From Proales similis (taxonomy: Eukaryota; Rotifera; Eurotatoria; Ploima; Proalidae), in assembly GCA_019059635.1 (NCBI GenBank), contig JAGVRJ010000001.1, forward strand, positions 310,001 through 374,000: a DNA stretch of 64,000 nt, in the 5' to 3' direction. Of this stretch, positions 11,406-22,146 are shown piece after piece. A program made the translations under genes and the position numbers. The notes under the pieces are model-generated. The model was not told the origin of the DNA, did not search any database, and worked only from the letters and a program-made list of their open reading frames with translations. The first letter of the stretch is position 1. Each line of letters begins with the position of its first letter.

Positions 11406-14400
11406 ATGTTGTCGAAGAGTGCTGCCCTGACCGCAGCCTTTCTTTGCCTTATCTCATTACAAACGAGCGTGAACGGTAAAATCTGCTCTGCCGTTTCTAA
11501 TGTCGCACAAGTAAAGAGTTTGCAACACTCAAGGTCAACGAGCCTGTCCGAGCGGATGGATAATAAACAACGACTATGCCGCTTGCTATCGCCCGTTCGT
11601 ATTTGATCGCACTAAAAACTGGAACGAAGCAAGAAGCATGTGCCTCTCGCTGCAGGCCGACCTTCTCTCGTACCAGGACTATGGCGAGAAGGTGAGAGCG
11701 GGGCCGCCAAGTGTTCATCTATGACATGTCGTATTGAGCTCCGAGCACCTTAAGGCGATCGTCGAGGACATATTTTCGAGGAATGCGATGCGCGAGTTCT
11801 GGCTCGGTGGCCAACGTCGCATGAATGGAGCCGTTTGGATCTGGGCCGATTCCGGTCGCTATGTAGAGCTTGCTCAAATGTAGTTGAATTAATTAGCCGG
11901 TAAATTCGAGTGAATTGTTCAATTTTGAAATAGAACTTGGGCGCCAGGAAAACCGGACGGCTTCAGCGGTGATTGCCTGCTCATGGTGAACGCCAGCGTT
12001 TACGTGAACGAGAACTGCGCTTCAGCACGACCGTACATCTGCAAGCGTCTAATGGGTGAGTCGAGGTCGCTTTTCTAAATGAAAACTCAATCGAAACCTG
12101 ACGTGAAAGGAGTGGCCACGGCTTGCAATGTGGACGAGGGCTGGGAGCCAGTGAATGGCACCTGTGTTAAATTCCGCAGCATAAAAACAAACTGGCAAGC
12201 AGCGCAGTCCAACTGCCAGCTTGAGGGTGGTGATCTGGTGTCAGTGACCAGCGATCAGATTCAGAACGTGCTCAACGATTACTACCTGATTTACAAAACT
12301 TCGATTTGGATCGGCCTAGCCGACATTGTGAGTAGACTCTCGGCTGCGAACCAATCACTCTTTTATTTGGACAAATGCGCGCAGATTCAAAACGACGGCG
12401 CACTGCACTGGGTCGATGGACATAGCACAATCCCGTCAATCTACTGGCCAGACCAGAGGCCCAATTTCGTGTAAATGAGCTCTCTATGACTTAGAATCGC
12501 CTACAAATTATTCTCAACTCGTCCGACTCAAGTATGGACGGCTCAGACGTGGGCAATTGTACCATGACTGTTTCTGGCGGTAAATGGAGTCTGGAGAGGT
12601 GCGACGCCGTCAACATGTACGCTTGCCAAAAGAAGCCGGGTAAGTGCTGAGCGTCTGCGTTCTACGTGCTCCTGCTGGTCAATGGCTGCGTTGAAAAAGG
12701 CGAGTGCGCCGACGGATGGATTCCTTTCAAAGGCAGCTGCTACTTATTTTCAACCGACCGACACACGTACACGAGCTGGTTCGAAGGCCAAGATCGCTGT
12801 TCGAAATTCGGCGCGCATTTGGCCACAATTGACGAGTAGGCTTGGTCTCGCTTTCACTACTCTACAAGAAACTTTCACTTTCTGGTTCAAGCTCTTATGA
12901 GCAGCAGTTTATCATTCGAGAGATTTCCGAGACGCTGGTCTACGACGACTTCTGGCTCGGCCTATCAGGTAGAACTCCCTCGTTCAGCATTCAGCTTCTC
13001 GTGTGCGCCAATCGTTTGCATCTGAAGGACAAAAACCGAACGTTAACACGCTCACATGGGTCACTGGCCAGTCAGTGAGCAATTTCACCAATTGGCTCGA
13101 TGGACAGCCCATATCTGACCCGCAACGAGATGGCTGTGGTGTGATTGGTAAGTTTTGTGGCCTGTTTTACTCCAGACTGGCCTTGAGCATTCACGATTCA
13201 GCGTCCACAAACGGAAAATGGTACATGAGCACCAACTGCTTTAAGCGTTTGCCATACGTCTGCGAGATCGGGCTGGACGAGCCGATCACAGTCAATCCGA
13301 GTAACAGTAAGTGCTATTCGCTATTGCTTGTGGCCGCTGGCTCACATCAAACATGAACCAGTCGACACCTACGGCGGCACTGGCAACGGCAAGCCGTGCG
13401 TCTTTCCGTTTGTCTATCAGAACAAGACCTACTATTCGTGTACGAACAAAGACCGCGGCTCGTTCTGGTGTGCAACGAGCACCAACTTCGACATTGACGG
13501 CAAATGGGGCTTTTGTCCAGGTGGGCGTGATGAGCCGTTGCTTTTGCCAAGTCTCCAGACTAATTCTCCACAAACCAGTGATAAGAGAATGCGACTCTGG
13601 CTGGGAGTACCACGGCGGTGTGTGCTACCGATTCTTCTTCGGCATTGAGACTTACAATCGGGACGACGCGGACAAACAGTGTCAAATGAACGGCGCTTCT
13701 CTGGCCGACATTCGAGATCGGAAAACGCAGAGCTTCATTGACGATCTAAGTAACTAATCAGCTCAAACGATGAGCATTTTACCGAGCAGACTCTCGAGCC
13801 CGTTGTGACTTTGAAGTGATTTGGGGCCTTCCCGCCTGGATCAGCTTGAGGACGAACCAACAAGGCCAATGGACTTGGTCCAACGGAGACCTCCTTAGCA
13901 ACGGAAATGTAAAAATATTTTGCTTCTATCTAGAAGGAGCTCGTTCAATCAGTTTGTCCAAGTTCACCAACTGGCGTCCGAATCATCCGACGTCGTCCAA
14001 TGCGAACATGTGCGCAATGCTGGCCTCTGACCCGGACTACTGGGCCGAGTGGATGAGCATGGGCTGCAATATTCCCATTTCTCAGTACGTCTGTCAGAAA
14101 GGAACAAGTGAGCGTTCGTCGCCTCCTCTTTTCTACTTTGCCTCCTAAACCGATTTGAAGCAAACAACTTGGCCACCGATCCGCCGCCGCCGAGCACAAC
14201 AACCGTAAGCTCCAAGTGCGGTCCGGGCTGGATGGAACGACCGTTCTCCGACGACTGCTATCACTTTGGCACAACAAGTGAATCGTTCGACTCGGCTCAG
14301 ACCCGCTGTCAGCAACTTGGCTCTGGTGGCTCGCTCCTTTCTGTCCTGAGTCCGGCCGAACAAGTGTTTGTTCAAGGTCTGAGCTCTCTGTTTCAAACGC

Positions 14401-17400
14401 TTTGATTTCTTCAAACTTGACCCGTTTGTTTGCAGATAAACTCAAAGACCAAATCATCCAGACGGTCTGGACTGGCGCCAATCAAGAGTCAGTAAACAGC
14501 GGCTGGAGCTGGATAAACGGCGATCCGTTCATATTCACAAACTGGGCTCAAGGTCAATATCTGACTGAGCCGACCCAGTTCTGTGCGGTCATAAGTAGCC
14601 AGCTGGACGGACAGTGGAAAACGGTCAAGTGCCGAGACGCGGCTGACGATGTACGATTTGGCTACGTTTGCAAGAAGACACTGCCCCGTCCAGTTACCAT
14701 TCGGCCTCCGACCCAGCCGAGCACTGTGAACATCGGTTGCAGAGACGGATGGGTGCTTGGCCCCACAGGTTCCTGTGTGAAGTACTTTGGCGCTCTGGAA
14801 GAACACAAAACATTCGACGAGGCCAAGAAGTCGTGTCTGGCCGAAGGAAGCGAGCTGGCCGAAGTGTTCAGCGAGAGCGAAAACGAACTGCTCGCAAGCA
14901 TGTTCAGACAGCGCGCCAACAACATGGTCTCATGTCCTGGCGGCTGGACAAGTGGAGACAATTCAAAATGCTACAAAGTGATCACCACAACCACCAACCA
15001 ATGGGCGCTTGCCGACCAATTCTGCCGAAATTCGGCCGCTTATCTGGTCTCGATCAGATCGGCGGACGAGAACGCACTCGCAGTCAAACTGGGTAGCTCT
15101 TGCTTTCTCTTTGCGCTTGATTTGCTCACTCACTAGTCTAATTTCAAAGCGGGCCGCAATTCAATTTGGCTGGGCTTGGTGAAGAAATCCGGTTCAACCT
15201 TGTGGCAGTGGTCCAGCGGGGCCATAGCCAGCGGCGTATGTCCTCGCTCTCAATCCAAAGCGAACTCAATTTAACTGTCGAGTTTAGGCATTTTCCAACT
15301 GGGAAGTGAATAGCCCCAATCCGAACATTGGCGAGCAAGAGCAACGATGCGCAATAATTCAAGATCCGTCGACCGGCAAATGGAAAGACGCTCCCTGCGC
15401 TGGGCCTCTGTCGTACTCGTTCATCTGCGAGAAGCCGGCAGGTACGGCATTTCACATATTAGACCGGCTCAGTTCGAAACGAATTTCGTTTAGCCGCACA
15501 GGACCGATGCACTGAGTACCTATCGCCGAGCACAGGCGGTGGCGGCCACTGCGTTCATCGAGACCAGTGTCCTAACAGTCTGCACGTGAGCGGACTCTGC
15601 GACGATCACAGTTTCGACATTGTCTGCTGCCTTGACAAAGACCGAAGTAAGAAAAGGCGTTCATTCAAGTCGAATTCGGTGTTGACAAGAGACGATTACT
15701 TGCAGTCAGAGAATCGGCGTGGATCGGAATGACCGACAAATTAACTGGATTCAATCAGCATTCTTTCGGCTGGAACTCTGGCCAAACGCCCACCTACACG
15801 AACTGGGCGCCCAAAGAGCCCAACTCGCAGGCGCAGTGTGTGGCCATGCACGCTAGTGACTCTTCAACAGAGCCATTCTACGCCGGCCAGTGGACGGTGA
15901 CCTCGTGCAATTTCCGCCACGGCTACTTTTGCCGTCGTCCGAGCGAACCGGTGCCCACCACCGTGCAGCCTGTGGTCCCAGGATGCCCACCGGTACAGTT
16001 TCGATCAAAATAGAGACAAATGCCATAATGAATAGTCGATAATCTCGAATGATTCGAAGGGATTCAAAGCGTACAGGAACAATTGCTTTAAGCTGATCAT
16101 GGAGCTGTTGAGCTGGGAAGAAGCCAAGAGCAACTGCGAAGGTCTGGCCGCGTCATTGGTCTCGATTTTGGACAGACTCGAGCAGTTCTGGCTCGTTCAG
16201 CAACTACAGAGCGAGCACGGACAAGCGGACGGCTTCAAATGGATCGGACTGCAGGCCAAAGACGACAACTCTTATGGATGGAGCAACAACGACCCGGTCT
16301 CTTTCACCTTTTGGGACGACAAACAGCCAAGTAAAAGCCGCCCAAATGGCTGTGCTCTAATTGCTCTCTAATCGCGGTCAAGACAAAACCCTCGGCTCTT
16401 GTGTGGGCATGAACTCTCTTGGCCTCTGGTCGAACGAGGACTGTAACAAGCGGCACTCGAGCATTTGCGCCATAAACAATCCATTGTACACAACGCCGAC
16501 CACTCCAGAGCCGCCCAAGTGTTTGAACGGCTGGACCGACTCGGAAAATAAATGCTACAAGGTAAATGCTTCTTTTTATTGACCAGAAGCCTGAAAATTG
16601 TATTCATCTGTTGGGGGCCTAACAGCTGTTCAATCAGCCGTTTGAAGAACGCCTCAATTTTTTCCAAGCGGACACCTACTGCAAGCAGCTGGGTGGCAAC
16701 CTGGCCAGCTTTTCCTCTTTTAAAAATGTGGCAGACGTGGGCCGGGGTCAAGGCATGTACTTTGTGACCAGTTCACTGTCGTTTTGGATCGGATTGAATT
16801 CATTCGGCGGCCAATGGGCGTGGACCGACTTGTCGGGTGCGAGCTATTTCAACTGGGACTTTGGCTATCCACAGTCGCTTAATGGCCACGAGGAGTGCGT
16901 TGAAATCAGAACGTCCAACTCATGGCGCGACACAAACTGCTACACAAACAAGGGCTGGATGTGTCAGCTGGACAAAGGCGTCGAGCCCAACTACCCGAAC
17001 ACGACCATTCCGACCAACTTCAACGGTTTGTTTCAACCGAAATCTTTCGCGAAAAGCCTCTAACTAACTGGTGACAAACTTAAAGCGACCGAGTGCGAGG
17101 GAAGCAATTCAACTCACCAATGGCTGCAGTTCAACGGTCGATGCTTTTATGTGTCGAGCGGAGTCGACAGCGGCAAGACCAACTGGTTCAAGGCCCGCGA
17201 GTATTGCCAGCAAATGGGTGGCGATCTGATGAGCATTCACACAAGGAAAGAGCTTGAATTCGTGGCCACCATTGTAAATGCTCAAATTTGTTGATTGCGT
17301 TTGAGCGCAAAAGTTTTAACGCGATTGGCGATAGGCCGGCAAGAAACTCGACCTTTGGTGGATAGGCTTGAATCAGCTGTCGGCCATCTCTTCTGGCTTT

Positions 17401-20400
17401 GTTTGGTCGGACGGTTCGCCTCTCAACTTTGTGAACTGGGCTCGCGGCGAGCCCAACAATGGCCATGGCGGTGAGCAGTGCGTGGAAATGTTCGGCAGCA
17501 ACACCTACTGGAACGACGCCAATTGTGGCCAACTCAACCCATTCGTTTGCGAGAAATTCAATCGCTCGATGACACCGCAGACCGACGTTGTTCTTCCTCT
17601 CAGCTTCAACAACGGCAATCCCAAGTCATGTCCGGACGGCTACTCGACATTTGGCGGTAGGTCACCTCCGGCCCTCGCACTGGCTCTCTCGTTCAGTTTG
17701 AATTTTCGTTTTAAAGTGATCACCACCGACAATACTGGAGCTCAGGCGCCCTGTGTGTTTCCCTTCAAGTACAAGGGAAACATTTACGAAGAGTGTGTGA
17801 CGTTCGAGCGAGAGAATCCATGGTGCGCCACCACGTTCGACTACGATGTGGATAAGCGCTGGGGCTACTGCTCGCAAGTAAAATGCTTTCGTCTCGTAGA
17901 GGAGAGGAAAGACTTTCCTGACTCGAGAAAAGTGTGCCAGTCCGAAGGCGCCAGTCTGGCCTCAGTCCATAACGATTTGGAGCATTGTACGTAGAATCGG
18001 CTTCATTCCCAAATCCTCTTCTCTACTCGAACTATCGCCTTTTTTTTCTTAATCGGCAGCCTACCTGACCGCTCTGCTTCGAACTCAGACAAGAAACGAC
18101 TTTTGGATCGGACTGTGGGCGCCCAACGGAAAGAACTTTTTATTCGAGGACAACTCAATCATGGACGTGGCATTCTGGGCGCCAGACAAGCCCAGCAACG
18201 TGTTTGGCAACGAGAACTGTGTCTCGATGAGCGTCGACCGAGCTACACCCGGCCTGTGGAATAATCGACGCTGCGCTGATAGAAACTACTTCATCTGCTC
18301 TCAATACGCAAGTAAGTGAGCCAGTCGAGCATGTAACCGTCTTGAGAGTTCTTAAGCGCCTTTTCAAATAGACGGCGTTCGCTATGGATCCGGCTGCGAG
18401 GTAAATCCACAGGCGATCGAATCGCAAATCGAATCTTTACAACTGATCGAACAAAGGATTCGATCGAGGAGTCGACCACGGCCAATGTGTCGCTCACTTG
18501 TCCCGATGGGCTCAAAATTGTGATCATAAAAGCCGATTTCGGCCGAGATTTGTACTCGATGAGTTGTGACGATGAATACCATTACGAGGGCGAGTGCACC
18601 AATCGCGAGTCGGCCACTGAAAAGGCCCGCGAGCTGTGCAAGGACAAGTCGAACTGCAGCCTGTTGGCCAGTTCGACTGTCTTCAAAGACCCGTGTCCGG
18701 GCGTGAAGAAGCAGCTGCGAGTCTGGTATCAATGCGTCTCATTGCCCGGTAAGAGGCTCATTTGTATCCAAATTGTGCAAAAGCAAAGTCTTAATTCTAT
18801 CGGCGACAGTTGTGACCACTGGAGGCAATTCGAACGGCAAGCCGTGCTTTTTCCCCTTCAAATACAACAATGTAATGCACAACCAGTGCACGTACGAGAA
18901 ACCGGAGGCGTTCAACAATAAAAAGTGGTGCTGTACAGTGCCCAGTTGCGACCAGTCAATGGAGTGGGGCGAGTGTCCGCGTAAGTCGAATCAATAAAAC
19001 TCTCTTTCTCTGGACGAATTTTATGTGTTGTCGTGAAAACTCAGAGAGCTCAGCTCCGCTTGTCGACTCCGGCTGCAAGACCGGCTACACGAGCATTGAC
19101 CAGGGCGAGAACTGCTACAAAGTGTTCAACAACTTGCAGACTTGGTCCGGAGCCAAACAGTACTGCGAGCAAACAGAAGGCGGCAAGCTCGTTTCAATCA
19201 CCGACGGATTCGAACAAGGTACGAAGAATTACGCTCGGATCTGAACGGACTTGCTGAACGGCTCTTGCTCAAGGCTATGTGAAGCTATTGTCGCACGTGA
19301 ACCCCTACAACGATGCCTGGATCGGTCTCGTCAGAGTAAAGAACCTTGAATTGGCCAGCCACGTCAATTGATTCGCTTAAACATTGCAAACCTAGAACGA
19401 CACAAATCAATTCTACTGGAGCGATGACTGGCCTCTGGAGTACACGAACTGGGACGAGGGCTACGAGACGGCCGACTGCGCGTACGTGGAAGCGAGCAGC
19501 GGCAAATGGAAGACTGCGTCCTGCGATCAGCAGCGTTCGTTCATTTGCAAAATCTCTCAAGGTCAGGCGAATTGAGCTCTTGCTCACAAGGCAATCATTT
19601 GAGTTATTCTTTTTCTTAAAGAAATGCCTCCGATTGTGACTGAGCCTCCGCCCGGCTACTGTCCCGACAAATGGAAAGAGTTTGGTTCACACTGCTATTA
19701 CCTTGAGACCGCGTATCGCTCGCATCCAGAGGCCAAGTTCGACTGCATTCAAAAAGGTGAGTCTCACTCACTCGACTTTTGCACATTGCTCAAGAAAGCC
19801 TGCCTCAAAGGCGCTCACTTGACAAGCGTGACCAGCAAAGAAGAGAATCAATTCTTGACCGATATTGTGACTGCTGCCTCCAGTCTATTCAGGCAAATCT
19901 GGATCGGCTACGAGAAGCTGCAGTCAGGCAGCTATGCTTGGCTCGACGGTTCGCCGGTCGGCTTTCTCAGTCTGAGCGATAAATTCAACTCGAGCAGTCC
20001 GTGTGTCTTTTCCGAAGACGGCGTTTGGACCGACGACAACTGCCTCTCGTCCCGGCATCGTTACGTGTGCAAAATGCCCAGAAGTAGGCGCCCATCGCCC
20101 TAGCACTGACCTGACCAGCAATTTAAAATCTTCCAAAGTCATGTCGTCGAGCACAGGAGCAAGTCCGACGAATCCGGCAAGTTCAGGCGGTGAAATTACG
20201 AGCTCGACCACTGGCGCGATCGGCGCTCAATCATCGAGCACATCCACGTCCAACTCGCCGACAAGTGAAGCAGCAGCCTCTTCACTTCAGCCAACAGCAG
20301 CGTCGCATGAAACAGGCAGCCCAAGTGAAAGCATTGCGGCATCGTCTGGCCCGATAACTTCCGATTCGATTGAGACCAGCACGGCTGAACCAGAAGGTGA

Positions 20401-20708
20401 GTCGGCCAACTTGGACATCACTTGAATCGAACTAAACCCATCAAGTGCCCAAACCCACGAGCCCATCGAACGGCGGCCTAGGCGGAGGTGCCGTCTTCGC
20501 AATTGTGTTCGGAGTGATTGTCGTTCTCTGCCTGGCCTCGTTGGCTGCGCTCATTGTTCTGAAAAAGAAGCAAATCATCTCTTGGCGCATTCCCCTGATT
20601 GACTCTTATTTGCCGAGCGGAGCCGGCGACTACGTCAAGTACACGAACGATTCTCAGCAAAGCTTGAGCATCTCGTCGTCCAATCCAAACTACGGCTCGC
20701 CGTCCTAG
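11406..20708 (+). CDS. Giant mannose-receptor-like protein: many CTLDs, three FN2, SUEL and a clip-like module
   Basis: Predicted type I endocytic or pattern-recognition receptor of roughly 2,500 residues in some 30 exons. Exon 1 (11406-11475) encodes a signal peptide (AALTAAFLCLISLQTSVNG). Modules in order: CTLD1 (11534-12055), CTLD2 (12110-12640), CTLD3 (12700-13300), FN2-1 (13360-13520), CTLD4 (13590-14100), CTLD5 (14160-14680), an N-terminal half CTLD (14735-14925), a full CTLD (14930-15440), a clip-like six-cysteine knot (15492-15650), a C-terminal half CTLD (15705-15950), a CTLD (16050-16480), a CTLD (16510-16970), a CTLD with EPN and WND sugar-site motifs (17085-17560), a CTLD interrupted by FN2-2 (17620-18310), a SUEL domain (18455-18755), FN2-3 (18800-18985), and two more CTLDs (19050-19560 and 19640-20085). 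A Ser/Thr-rich stalk, one membrane helix (about 20490-20560) and a short tail with NPNY, an NPxY-type internalisation motif, complete it. Confidence 0.92.
15492..15650 (+). other. Clip-like six-cysteine module inside the lectin receptor
   Basis: One exon, bordered by GT-AG introns, encodes a segment with cysteine spacing C-x13-C-x5-C-x9-C-x8-CC and the wording GGHCVHRDQCPNS...GLC...FDIVCC. This pattern fits clip domains, which are usually found at the N terminus of arthropod serine proteases and prophenoloxidase-activating enzymes. Here it lies between a complete CTLD and a half CTLD. No CTLD-like N-terminal half is found in this exon. Confidence 0.65.
18455..18755 (+). other. SUEL/rhamnose-type galactose-binding lectin domain in the lectin receptor
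   Basis: The exon encodes LTCPDGLKIVIIKADFGRD followed by conserved cysteines, CKDKSNCSLLAS, FKDPCPGVKKQLRVWYQC. These are hallmarks of the galactose/rhamnose-binding SUEL family (PF02140). The domain sits between the last FN2-containing CTLD and the third FN2. Confidence 0.85.
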
Positions 20709-20736
20709 AAGAAGCGCCTACGCTACTCTGCTGGCC

Positions 20737-20742
20737 AATAAA
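20737..20742 (+). terminator. Polyadenylation signal of the lectin receptor
   Basis: AATAAA 29 bp after the stop codon. Confidence 0.75.
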
Positions 20743-20896
20743 CTTAACATGTGCTCCCTTCATGGTGATTCAAGTGTGTTTATGTCTAACGAATAAAATT
20801 ACCGTGAAACAAGAGAGAAAGAGAGAAACGTCTAAAGCGAGCGAGTGCGGACAAGAGACAAAAGCGAAAAGAAGAAATGAACCGAGTGCTTGGTGC

Positions 20897-21861
20897 CTAG
20901 TCGGCTTGAATGGCGCTCTTGAGCGTGTAGAGAACGCACAGAGTGGCTATCTGACAAGGAGCGTTCAACTCGTGTAGATGTGCGTTTTCACAGTTCGAGT
21001 ACAAGTGTATCTCTTGACCACAGTCTGAGTGGAAACGGCCTAAAATGCTCACTGCTTCTACGATCGATTCACTAATGATGAAATGACTCAGTTCACTGGC
21101 ATGCCGTCGCCTAGCCGAGCTGAACTGGTCCAATGCCTCGTTTAAAACTGCGTCGGCCAAAAAGTTGGCATAGTGCGCTTCCCCCTCCTTTTGGCTGCTG
21201 CTGCTGTCCGGACGCTTTTTCAGAACGTTTTTGAGCGTGAGCTTGGCGTATTGTGGATGGTATTGATTTGGATGGGCGGTAAAGGGCTGGCCAGACAGAT
21301 TGGTCTGCTGGCCGACGGCTTTCGAATTGACAGCACGCGATTTGCACGGCTCTGATGACCGGCTCTGTCTTCTTGACGGCTTTGTGTCTGCGCGCATGCC
21401 TTCAAAGCTGTTCTGCCGCGTCAGAGTGGGCGCCTGAGCTGCAGTCAAATCTCTCGTCTCGGTTTCATTCAGAGCCTGCTCGACAACTTGCTCGGCAAGC
21501 CGCTGCGCGTACGAGTCAATCGACGTCGATTGAACGGGACTGTGGCATGGAGAAAAGAGACAAGTGCGCGTAAGACGCACGAGGCTGATCAGATCGTTGA
21601 AGAGTGAGTTTGTCCTTGACAGATGTTGAAGACGAGCGTCCACTTGGCGACAAGGAATCAACAGCTCAATGGCGTTCTGGTCCTTTATCGATTCGAGCTG
21701 AGTGGTGATTCGCAAGTTTCAAGCAAACAACACGTCTCTCTTACTCTAACCGGCGGATTTGTCCTCCAAGTGACGCCCAGCTGCACTGGCTGAACGATAC
21801 TTTCGAGGGCATTTAGAATGCTGTTGAGATGTTCACTGTCGATGAGCTGGGCCGCACTCAT
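20897..21861 (-). CDS. Unrecognised helical protein with three AKAP-like amphipathic repeats
   Basis: Two exons, 21745-21861 and 20897-21697, joined by a 47-nt GT-AG intron, give about 305 residues starting MSAAQLIDSEHLNSILNALE. No family is assigned. The C-terminal two thirds contain three similar amphipathic segments, YAQRLAEQVVEQALNE, YANFLADAVLNEALDQF and LSHFIISESIVEAVSIL. Their small/aliphatic spacing resembles the RII-binding helices of A-kinase anchoring proteins such as AKAP11 or SPHKAP. They are separated by a basic, serine-rich linker. The gene is convergent with the lectin receptor. An AKAP role is inference; existence of the gene is supported by the clean splice and the long reading frame. 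Confidence 0.7.
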
Positions 21862-21993
21862 GCTCGCTCACTCTGCTTCACATTCGTTAGGCTGAAATGA
21901 CAAGGAGGAGCCGCAAGCTCAGTCTGCCTTTGTTAAGAGGCAGATAGGCTGGTCAGATTGGACACGTTTAGTTAGAAGATCGGAATTGGACAA

Positions 21994-21999
21994 TTTATT
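21994..21999 (-). terminator. Polyadenylation signal of PAXIP1
   Basis: AATAAA on the minus strand about 150 bp downstream of the PAXIP1 stop codon. Confidence 0.7.
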
Positions 22000-22146
22000 T
22001 TCTCATATTTAAATAGACAAACAAGATTTTGTTTTGCTGCTGCTGCTGGACACATGAATGGCCTCGGCTGAGTGCTGAGGTCACGATTACGAGAAGTGAT
22101 TGCTAGAAGGCCGCGTATCCATACTGCTTGATCGTATCTACATTTG

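Noticed and set aside
12469-12494. A 26-nt intron in the second CTLD
   Set aside because: Using the later acceptor ending CTCAAG gives a normal intron of about 58 nt and a better CTLD sequence (NFVMDGSDVGNC).
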